DNA of 64,000 bases from an uncultured Bacteroidales bacterium. Lineage in GTDB: Bacteria > Bacteroidota > Bacteroidia > Bacteroidales > UBA932. Under the pieces are notes generated by a model. The model worked only from the letters and a program-made list of their open reading frames with translations, was not told the DNA's origin and made no database searches. The position numbers and the translations under genes are program-made. Where the stretch lies: NCBI GenBank assembly GCA_900541925.1, contig UQMB01000005.1:1-64000 (forward strand). Reading direction: 5' to 3'. The first letter of the stretch is position 1. Each line of letters opens with the position of its first letter. This document shows, piece by piece, positions 46,201-51,955 of this stretch.

Positions 46201-47979
46201 AATCTCGGGGATTATCGAGCGGAACCTCTGCCAGCGGACGGCCTTGTCCGGGAGGTCCTTCTTGAGATAATAGGCAGACAGAGACTCGCTAACTCTCTGA
46301 AGGGCGGCAATAGTGGAAGAAGGGTTGCGGGCTATCTTGTAAGTTTCGCAGCCGCTTCCCGGGAAGATAACGAGCTTTCCTTGCGCATCTAGTTCTCTTT
46401 CGCCCCGGCTGCGGGCAAGGTAGCGGTAGTGCTGCTCGAAGAAGTCCAGGCAACTCTCTATCATGGGAAGGTATTCCGCGATGTCCGCTCCGCAGTAGCG
46501 GTCTGTCTCGAGTATCATCAGGCAGAATTCCAGGACGGTGTCCCACTGGTATTCCAGCCAGCGGTTGTCCTGCATCCCGGGGTCCATGCCTTCGGGCCGG
46601 TTCGTCCCGTATTCGGCGGGATTTGGGAGGCCATAGTTTTCCAGCTGTTCGGTGAAACAGGCCCCGCCGTGGCCCCAGTACACACGGCTCCGGAGTTCGG
46701 CGTTGCCGAGAGTCCTGCGATAGAATTCGAACTGCGGACGCATCATATCCCAGTCGCCGCTCTTGAGCATGGGGAAATATACGAGCCTCTGGTTCTGTGC
46801 GGTCATGGTGCCGCCGCACCAGTTGCGGTAGTCGGGGGAATAGTGCTGCGGGGACGGGGTTTGCACGAAGCGGCTGTCGAAGGTAAAGAGCCCTCCGTTG
46901 AACTTTGTGGGCCAGTAACCCCTGGCATTGCACCCCAACATGTATCTGAACAACTGGTAGTTGCGCCCTATCTTCCAGATTTCCGAACCAGGGTGGGCGG
47001 GATCGGTTACGATATAGCTGCGGCTCCAGTAGGAGTGCCACCAATCCAGGGCCGCAGCCCTGTCGGCGTGGTCGAAAACGCTGTCTTTTGTCTTCTTCAG
47101 GCTTTCTCGCCACAGACCGGCGGCGTCTTCCCCGGAAGGGGAGTTGCCCTGTACGGCGGCTCCGCAGAATACGATGCTGTATCTCGTGGCTCCGCCGCCT
47201 TCGTAATTCCATGCCTTGAACGGGGTGTCGATGTACTCTCCGAAGGAGGTGCCGCTGAAGCGCATCCCGCCGAAATTCACCGTACCTCCCCAGACCAGAT
47301 TGCCGATTGGGTTGTACATGTCTGCCTTGTAGGCCCCCAGACCCTCTTTTTCGACGGTATAGTCGAATATCGTCACCGGGCCGTTCTCGTGCCGGAATGT
47401 AAGTGAGGACTCATCGCACTCGAAGATGTCGGAAGTGAATTTCGCATCATTGGGCAGGGCCCATTTCCAGGAGGTGGCGTTCTTCTCGTCGCCTATCGGC
47501 CGGTCTTCGTAACGCCACGATTCGTAGGAGGCCTTTATGGCTGTCGGGTGTGCGGAATTGATGTCTATATGGAAGACGGGCTTTTCCACGTCCGCCCATA
47601 TCGTCATTGTGACGTCTCCTCCGGAGATTTCCATGTGGCCGTCCCAGAGCCGGAGAGTCTGGCGGAAATCCCGCCCCCCGAACGGATCGGGACAGAGGCG
47701 CAAGCGCAGGCGGCCACCTTTCAGCAGGGCGTTGTTCTCGTCGAGCCAGACACCGTCCGAGAAATATATCATCACCTCGCTATTCTCCACCCACACGTTT
47801 AGGCCCAGTTCTCCTCCGCCGCATGGCATGGAGGCATCCGGCCCGGAGCTCTGGGTTGTCCATGAAACGTCATACTGAGAAATCAAGGCTTTCGTGTGGT
47901 TGTCTGCCTTTGTCAGGGGGGACATGGTGCAAAGGACGGCCGTCAGGGCCGCCGTGCAGAGGATCTTCGCAGTACTCAT
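43231..47979 (-). CDS. DUF5703/GH95-like domain fused to GH2 hydrolase
   Basis: A 1582-residue secreted protein; the start at 47979 gives a signal peptide (MSTAKILCTAALTAVLC...). Residues about 35-290 match DUF5703 (SSGPDASMPCGGGELGLNVW), a beta-sandwich that precedes an (alpha/alpha)6 barrel resembling GH95/GH65 enzymes (about 300-735, e.g. LFRYMLGCNARGYWPTKFNG). From about 750 a full GH2 enzyme follows (sandwich, Ig-like domain, TIM barrel), with acid/base E1175 in PILNETMFP and nucleophile E1236 in FTREFGEMV. Two different activities in one chain are likely. It is transcribed towards the main operon, with its own upstream -7 box. Substrate linkages cannot be read from sequence; galactose- or fucose-type sugars are plausible. 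Confidence 0.82.
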   Translation of the reverse strand: MSTAKILCTAALTAVLCTMSPLTKADNHTKALISQYDVSWTTQSSGPDASMPCGGGELGLNVWVENSEVMIYFSDGVWLDENNALLKGGRLRLRLCPDPFGGRDFRQTLRLWDGHMEISGGDVTMTIWADVEKPVFHIDINSAHPTAIKASYESWRYEDRPIGDEKNATSWKWALPNDAKFTSDIFECDESSLTFRHENGPVTIFDYTVEKEGLGAYKADMYNPIGNLVWGGTVNFGGMRFSGTSFGEYIDTPFKAWNYEGGGATRYSIVFCGAAVQGNSPSGEDAAGLWRESLKKTKDSVFDHADRAAALDWWHSYWSRSYIVTDPAHPGSEIWKIGRNYQLFRYMLGCNARGYWPTKFNGGLFTFDSRFVQTPSPQHYSPDYRNWCGGTMTAQNQRLVYFPMLKSGDWDMMRPQFEFYRRTLGNAELRSRVYWGHGGACFTEQLENYGLPNPAEYGTNRPEGMDPGMQDNRWLEYQWDTVLEFCLMILETDRYCGADIAEYLPMIESCLDFFEQHYRYLARSRGERELDAQGKLVIFPGSGCETYKIARNPSSTIAALQRVSESLSAYYLKKDLPDKAVRWQRFRSIIPEIPYREANGRKYISPAEEWERVQNVETPQLYPVFPWRVIRPGDERHEYAVNTWWNDSDALKFRSHTGWKQDAVWAACMGLTDEAERLILLKYADGPHRFPAFWGPGFDWTPDHNWGGSAAIALQEMILGEDAQGNVTTLASWPSDWPVEYRLHGHDGRVHTNTPSGTTSVAGFFPLEGSGRIVLSFNPGWKYFKGEAEGAHEPSFDDSAWESVNLPHTVELLPSEGSGNRNYQGPAWYRKTFTIPSEFGDRHAVLHFEAVMGKQSVWVNGQKVQDNLGGYLPFEVDLTACGVKPGQNCTVALLADNSDDRSYPPGKTQYTLDFTYHGGIYRDVWLLGIPEVHVTRASTAGKIAGGGVFIHYDAVSREKASMTVDTDLGNFGEKTRRISLRTRILSPDGTPVSEKTDRVSVPVGGKSIRQTFTLDRPRLWSPESPTLYSVETQLFDKDKAIDGGITRTGVRSVRFDKDRGLVLNGEPYGQVIGVNRHQDFAYVGNAVPNNVQWADARRLRDAGFKIIRTAHYPQDPSFMDACDELGLFVIVATPGWQFWNNDPEFASRVHDNTRRIIRRDRNHPSVILWEPILNETMFPLDFSLEALRLTREEYPYAGAPGAAADLNSKGVRESYDVAYGWPEDKGTVDKPLFTREFGEMVDDWYAHNAINRAARHWGEIPMLMASSSLHSTLGQVMVPGGHYFGGAQWHPFDHQRGYHPDPYWGGDWDAFRQEKYAYEMFRGALTKTEEPFIFFANEMGQFSPDDVTIYSNCDSVRVWGLDGKPVSVASDNGTFVFPGLWNFWEARAESYSRRNWKGVCLFAEGFRDGRVVCTSSKMPSRRSTRLRLRLDPVYGPLPADGSSFVVVIAEVTDDNGNVRRLAKEDILFTVEGEGEIIGDASIGANPRAVEFGSAPVLIRSTATPGRIRVNARVLHEGTHAPSPASLEFYSVEPPFESLGDASRSARVVGTDGRSTGGVHLSSEESSRLLQEVERQQAEFGIR

Positions 47980-48105
47980 ATGAATAAAGATTATGTGATT
48001 ACGCAATGTTATATCTAATGTCGTTTTTGTAAACCAAGGCCACGGCCATGAGCTTGTCGAACAGCCCATCGCCGAAGTAACGCCGGTCCCTTTCTTTTAT
48101 AGGAA

Positions 48106-48113
48106 CAAAGCTA
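48106..48113 (-). promoter_or_regulatory. -7 element upstream of the DUF5703-GH2 gene
   Basis: The minus strand reads TAGCTTTG, matching TAnnTTTG, in the 209-bp gap between the sigma factor and the fusion gene and 126 bp before its start. TTG boxes are present at 14 and 26 bp, not at the ideal spacing. It implies a long leader of about 120 nt. Confidence 0.4.
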
Positions 48114-48188
48114 ACGACCGGCTTTGACAATTTGTGATACAAGCTCATTTTAGGCGAAGTATTAATTATTCATAACTTTTACCTGTTG

Positions 48189-48725
48189 CTAAATAAAGAA
48201 GAAGAGAATGAACGGAAGATAATCCTTGTAGAAGCCCCTCAGCTTTTTGAATGCGATGGTAATCTGGTTTTCCACGGTACTGGTGGAAATACCAAGTTCA
48301 TAGGATATCTGTTTGTGGGACAGTCCTTTGATCTTGCTCATGGTGAACACTTCCCGGCAACGCGGCGGAAGGGTGTCAAGCCCGGCGTGGATCATCTCGT
48401 TTATTCTCTCCGGCGACAAAGCCTTGTCGTCCAGACTGGAAAGGGCCTGTAGCTTGAGTTCCAAGTCTTTCGCTTCCTCCAGGGAGATGAACAGGGAGGA
48501 GTGTTTCTTGCGGAGGATGTCGATGCTTTTGTTCCTCACCACGGCAAGCATCCAGGCGTCCCGCCCTTCCGCAGGGATAAGGTCCCGGTTTTCGTGAAGT
48601 TTCAGGAAAATGTCTTGCACGGCATTCTCCGCACGGTCCCGTCCGGTAAGATAATGCTGGGCGAACCGGACCATGCGTGGGAAGTACTTGATATACAGTG
48701 CGTCGAATTCTGCGTCTTCAATCAT
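48189..48725 (-). CDS. ECF RNA polymerase sigma-70 factor
   Basis: A 178-residue ECF sigma factor of the Bacteroidetes PUL type. Region 2 lies at about 8-75 (LYIKYFPRMVRFAQHYL, AENAVQDIFLKL) and region 4 at about 115-168 (LPPRCREVFTMSKIKGLS, then a helix-turn-helix with ELGISTSTVENQI). The hydrophobic end PFILFFFI is common in this group. It should recruit RNA polymerase to the PUL2 promoter after release by FecR. Its presumed FecR partner is encoded more than 21 kb away on the other strand. It follows the collapsed GH127 gene by 15 bp and must share that promoter. Confidence 0.93.
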   Translation of the reverse strand: MIEDAEFDALYIKYFPRMVRFAQHYLTGRDRAENAVQDIFLKLHENRDLIPAEGRDAWMLAVVRNKSIDILRKKHSSLFISLEEAKDLELKLQALSSLDDKALSPERINEMIHAGLDTLPPRCREVFTMSKIKGLSHKQISYELGISTSTVENQITIAFKKLRGFYKDYLPFILFFFI

Positions 48726-48740
48726 GGGACTTGGAGGTAA

Positions 48741-49205
48741 TCAGTTTCGTTCCAGCGGCATCCGGACCGTCATTTCGGAATGGCCGCAGTTACCGAGGGC
48801 GAAATAAGGGATAAGCCTGGCGGAGACCTTGCAGCGGGCCGTATCCAGCTCCCTATAGAGGCTTTCGCCCCAGGCGGTCTCGAACAGGCAGTCAGACTCC
48901 CCGACAAGCGAGCTCATCTCGCGGCCGCCCATGACGATGGTCTCGGGTCTGAACTTCATGTCCGCAGGGAGGGTAATGTCATCTATCCTGACGCCGTCAA
49001 GAGCGGAAGACTCCCGGCAGACGTCGAACCTGCCTCCCCAGAAGCCCCCGGTCCATCTGGCGGAGATCTCGTCCACACCCCACAGGTGGGCGTGGGGGCT
49101 GTTGAACGTGTTGATGAGAGTTTTTTCTTGCGTGGCGAGGCTGGAGGTGAAGACCAGCGCTGAAAGAATCACGACAAGCAGATGGGCTTTTGTGCTGAAG
49201 ATCAT
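48741..49205 (-). pseudogene. Internally deleted GH127 (beta-L-arabinofuranosidase) remnant
   Basis: An in-frame 154-residue remainder of a GH127/DUF1680 enzyme that is normally 600-800 residues. The start is normal: signal peptide (MIFSTKAHLLVVILSALVF) and the family's N-terminal motif ARWTGGFWGGRFDVCRES. The end is also normal: LYRELDTARCKVSARLIPYF, then GNCGHSEMTVRMPL, the last beta-sandwich of GH127. The whole catalytic (alpha/alpha)6 barrel is missing, so it cannot be an active hydrolase. It still carries a perfect promoter and leads the sigma factor operon, which may explain why it has stayed in frame. The start at 49205 is chosen because a longer frame would begin inside the promoter. 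Confidence 0.75.
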
Positions 49206-49216
49206 GACGTTTTTTT

Positions 49217-49247
49217 CAAATATAGGTTTTTCCCCACTAATGTCCAA
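49217..49247 (-). promoter_or_regulatory. Promoter of the GH127-remnant/ECF sigma operon
   Basis: On the minus strand TTG (49247-49245), exactly 20 bp, then TATATTTG (49224-49217) matches the Bacteroidetes vegetative consensus. The first ATG lies 11 bp past the -7 box, so the leader is very short. Expression of the sigma factor would be constitutive from here. Confidence 0.7.
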
Positions 49248-49326
49248 CGATGGTTCGTTAAAAATTCAATAAGTTACGCGGCTCTGGCCGTGGATAAAAC
49301 AAGTTCTTTGACAAGTTTGTCAATTA

Positions 49327-49436
49327 AGAAGCTGTTTAAATTTCAGTCGCATAATTTGTTATACATGAGTCGGCAGAAGGCAAGTTGAACCATTGCCTCG
49401 CCCGTATCAGAATAGAACTCGTAATCCATGGCAATT
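49327..49436 (-). mobile_element. IS5-type transposase C-terminal remnant
   Basis: The minus strand encodes MDYEFYSDTGEAMVQLAF, then CRLMYNKLCD and a stop, which resembles the C-terminus of IS5-family (IS427-like) transposases. The sequence AAGAAGCTGTTTAAATTTC just past the stop looks like the terminal inverted repeat of such an element. No catalytic DDE region remains in the window, so this is a dead fragment. It lies between the PUL2 genes and the RAYT gene. Confidence 0.5.
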
Positions 49437-49574
49437 AACGGTAAAAATTTACCGAAGTATTGGTCACGACAAATAAATCCAAAACAACTTCTAAGGAAAG
49501 GATTTTGTTTTAGGAACAGATTCATTATCTTCGCCATGCTGCCCAAGACATGCAGTAAAAACAAATACTTGACT

Positions 49575-50486
49575 ATGGTAACTTTTAAAGAACAGGAAAG
49601 CTGTTGTGACAATGCTTTCCGTGAGAATGCCCCGTATTGGCATCTCTACACTTCCGGCAAGGATATGCCTTTGCTTTTTAGAAATGATGATGAGTTCAAG
49701 TTCGTGATGAATGTCATGGCCCGGAGCTCTTTCGACTTTCCCGATGTGTGGATTGTTTCATTTGTGCTCATGGGTAATCATGTACACATCCTTGCCTCTG
49801 GGGAGAGGACGCGTGTCTCTCTTATGTTCAAGACGCTGCGACAACGGATTGCACGCGGAATAGGAGGACTTCCGATGTCTTTCACGCCGAATCTGAAACA
49901 TATAGCAGATCTGAGGACATTGAGAAACACGGTGGTTTATATTCATCGGAATGGATATGTTGTTGATAAGGCCCACACGCCGTTTTCTTATCCTTGGGGG
50001 ACAGGTCCTTTTTATTTTAACCGCTCTTTCCACTCTTCCTGCCTTTCGGATTTGAAAGATGCGGAATTGCGGTTGATGTTCCGGGCCCGTAATCCTCGGC
50101 TCCCGGCCGGATCACTTGTGGCAGACGGTTATGTCGCGCCACCGTCATATTGCCGGATAGAGAAAGGAATGGCAATGTTCCATGATGCGCACCAGTATTT
50201 TTCTATGGTGAGCAAAGGCGTGGAGTCGTATCTGGAGATGGCTGTGGATTTGGATGATGTGGAATTCCTTACTGACAATGAACTGTTCCTGCAAGCATGG
50301 AGAATAGTTCGCGAGCGGTATGGTGCCGGCAGCCTGAAAGAGATCTCCAAGAATCAGAGGATGGAGTTGGCTAAAATGATGAAGCATGAATACCGGTCCT
50401 CGAACAGCCAGATATGCCGAGTCCTGAATCTGACACAATTTGAGGTTGATTCCATGTTCCCATTGTCCGCCACGCATGGCCGCTGA
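49575..50486 (+). CDS. REP-associated tyrosine transposase (RAYT, HUH/Y1 family)
   Basis: A 303-residue single-strand DNA transposase-like protein. The HUH motif is H69 and H71 in VLMGNHVHIL. The candidate catalytic tyrosine is Y122 in VVYIHRNGYVVDKAHTPF, followed by PWGTG as in RAYT proteins. The C-terminal part (about 235-303) looks like a helical DNA-binding region (NQRMELAKMMKHEYRSS, QICRVLNLTQFEVDSM). RAYTs copy or move REP palindromes near them, and this gene is followed directly by repeat region B. The start at 49575 (MVTFKEQES) fits the family; upstream in-frame starts would run into the IS remnant. Its codon use is more AT-rich than its neighbours, which suggests transfer. Confidence 0.8.
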   Translation: MVTFKEQESCCDNAFRENAPYWHLYTSGKDMPLLFRNDDEFKFVMNVMARSSFDFPDVWIVSFVLMGNHVHILASGERTRVSLMFKTLRQRIARGIGGLPMSFTPNLKHIADLRTLRNTVVYIHRNGYVVDKAHTPFSYPWGTGPFYFNRSFHSSCLSDLKDAELRLMFRARNPRLPAGSLVADGYVAPPSYCRIEKGMAMFHDAHQYFSMVSKGVESYLEMAVDLDDVEFLTDNELFLQAWRIVRERYGAGSLKEISKNQRMELAKMMKHEYRSSNSQICRVLNLTQFEVDSMFPLSATHGR

Positions 50487-50993
50487 AGTTCCTTTGCCGT
50501 CCACCAGCCCACGGCCACCTATCTTCGGTGCCCCAGTTTTGGCGTCCGGGTTCGGCCCCGTGCGCACCAGACCTGGACGCCCAGCCTCGGTGTCCTCAGC
50601 CTCGGTGTCCCCAGCTTCGTGCCGCCCAGCCTCGGTGTCCCATGCTCGGTCCCGTGCGCACCAGACCCCTTTCTGCGCACGCGGGCTTCTGAAAATCATC
50701 GCGGTGAGTGAAAACGCCCCTGGTGCGCACGGCATTGTTCCACGGCATTGTTCCACGGCATTGTTCCACGCGCGCGGCGGGTATGAACACCGCCTCCGCC
50801 GCGAAACCTCCACAGCGAAGCCCCTGCCGCGGAGCAGCCCCTACGGCACAGTCCCCGCCGCAACGCGAAAGGGCAAATTCAGCCGCAGCCGCCCTCGCCG
50901 CGAACCCTCTCCGCAACCGCCTCCGCCACGAGGCCTCCACCGCGAAACCCCCGCCACGAGACCCCCGGCCACGCAGCCGCCGCAGAGCAGCCT
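50487..50993. repeat. GC-rich intergenic repeat region B
   Basis: A 507-bp gap without a gene, right behind the RAYT gene. It holds mosaic blocks shared with region A (50532-50573 matches 24584-24625; 50610-50642 matches 24556-24586 closely), the 143-bp core, and a tail rich in CCGCCGCGAAACC-type short repeats (50795-50993) that is specific to this copy. Confidence 0.8.
50652..50794. repeat. Core dispersed repeat, copy B
   Basis: Matches copy A (24610-24739) in the same orientation, with two substitutions and one additional 13-bp unit. The inverted repeat GTGCGCACCAG (50654-50664) and CTGGTGCGCAC (50720-50730) again has a 55-bp spacer. Three direct copies of CGGCATTGTTCCA lie at about 50730-50768. 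Confidence 0.85.
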
Positions 50994-51842
50994 CTACCTC
51001 GACGCGAAGAGCAGCAGGGCCAGACCGGCGAGCAGCACCGCGAGGTCCACAGCCTTGTCCTTGATGTGATTTTCCTTGAAGAGCAGCGCTCCGAAGATGA
51101 AAGTGATCACGACGCTGCTGCGCCGTATCATCGAGATGACCGAGAGCAGCGCCCCCTCATCCTTGACCGCATAGAAATAGAATGCGTCTGAAATCGTGAT
51201 GAGCACCGCGATCAGAGGCAGCCTCCAGTCCCAGCGGAACCCCTGGAAGCCCGGCTTGTCCCGGAGATACTTGAGCAATATCAGAAGCCCGAGCACGACG
51301 GTTATATACACATTGGTCCAGCTCTGCACGAACATCGGCTGGAGATGCCCCAGTATGTGCTTGTCGTACAGCGCGCTGGCCGCCCCGGTGAGCACGGACA
51401 CCACCATCCAGGCGATGCCCTTGTCCGAGGTGAACGAGATGCCCTCCTTCTTGCTTGAGCGGGCCAGCAGGAAGAGAGCCGCCATCACGAGCACCACTCC
51501 GCCCCACTGCAGAAGGCTCAGCCTCTCTCCGAAGAGTATTATGGAGAATATCACGACGAACATTGGCCGTGACGCCTTGATGGTGCTCGCCGTGGTGAGT
51601 GGCAGAAGTTTGAGGGCTACAAGTCCCGAAATCCAGGAAGAAGACACCAGCACGGCCTTGAGCACCAGGCTCAGGTGGTCTTCGAGTGGCCCTCTTGACA
51701 GGAAGGGGCATAGAAAAAGCGCGGACATCGCCGTGGCGCCCAGCAGCACCCACAGGACGCTGTTCTTCTTGAGGGCCTGCTTCTTCTCCACATCATAGAT
51801 GCCGAGCAGGAAAGCGGAGCAAACTGATAACCAAACCCACAT
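50994..51842 (-). CDS. EamA/DMT-family membrane transporter
   Basis: A 282-residue integral membrane protein with about ten hydrophobic helices in two homologous EamA halves. The start at 51842 (MWVWLSVCSAFLLGIYDVEKK) places the first membrane helix correctly; a longer frame would pass through the divergent promoter region. Typical motifs are KLLPLTTASTIKASRPMFVV, and FGERLSLLQWGGVVLV in the first half, and SVISMIRRSSVVITFIFG in the second. Members export amino acids or other metabolites; the substrate here is unknown. It is divergent from uvrA. Confidence 0.88.
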   Translation of the reverse strand: MWVWLSVCSAFLLGIYDVEKKQALKKNSVLWVLLGATAMSALFLCPFLSRGPLEDHLSLVLKAVLVSSSWISGLVALKLLPLTTASTIKASRPMFVVIFSIILFGERLSLLQWGGVVLVMAALFLLARSSKKEGISFTSDKGIAWMVVSVLTGAASALYDKHILGHLQPMFVQSWTNVYITVVLGLLILLKYLRDKPGFQGFRWDWRLPLIAVLITISDAFYFYAVKDEGALLSVISMIRRSSVVITFIFGALLFKENHIKDKAVDLAVLLAGLALLLFASR

Positions 51843-51852
51843 AGTGATCGTT

Positions 51853-51910
51853 AAAAAACAAGTTGCATCTTTGCCAAATCTGCGGCAACTTATTCTTTGC
51901 CGCTTACTAA
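51853..51910. repeat. Hairpin-switch repeat, copy 2, in the DMT-uvrA divergent region
   Basis: Bases 51868-51910 match copy 1 (201-243) in 39 of 43 positions, including the blocks TTGCC, GCGGCAA and TTGCCGC. Just upstream, CAAGTTGC (51860-51867) can pair with GCAACTT inside the element. Here it sits between two divergent starts, so it may influence either transcript. Confidence 0.55.
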
Positions 51911-51938
51911 AAACGGGGCCAAAGATACAATAATTTCG

Positions 51939-51946
51939 TAACTTTG
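51939..51946 (+). promoter_or_regulatory. uvrA: -7 element before uvrA
   Basis: TAACTTTG matches TAnnTTTG and ends 9 bp before the chosen ATG, giving a nearly leaderless mRNA. No TTG box lies at the usual distance. Confidence 0.4.
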
Positions 51947-51955
51947 TCACTTCTT

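Noticed and set aside
44083..46392. A 769-codon open frame antisense to the DUF5703-GH2 gene
   Set aside because: It lies fully inside a well-supported gene on the other strand, shows no known motif, and follows from GC-rich third positions.
49343..49612. An 89-residue minus-strand protein starting MSQQLSCSL
   Set aside because: Only its last part resembles a transposase end; the first part has no similarity and overlaps the RAYT start, so it is treated as an IS fragment, not a gene.
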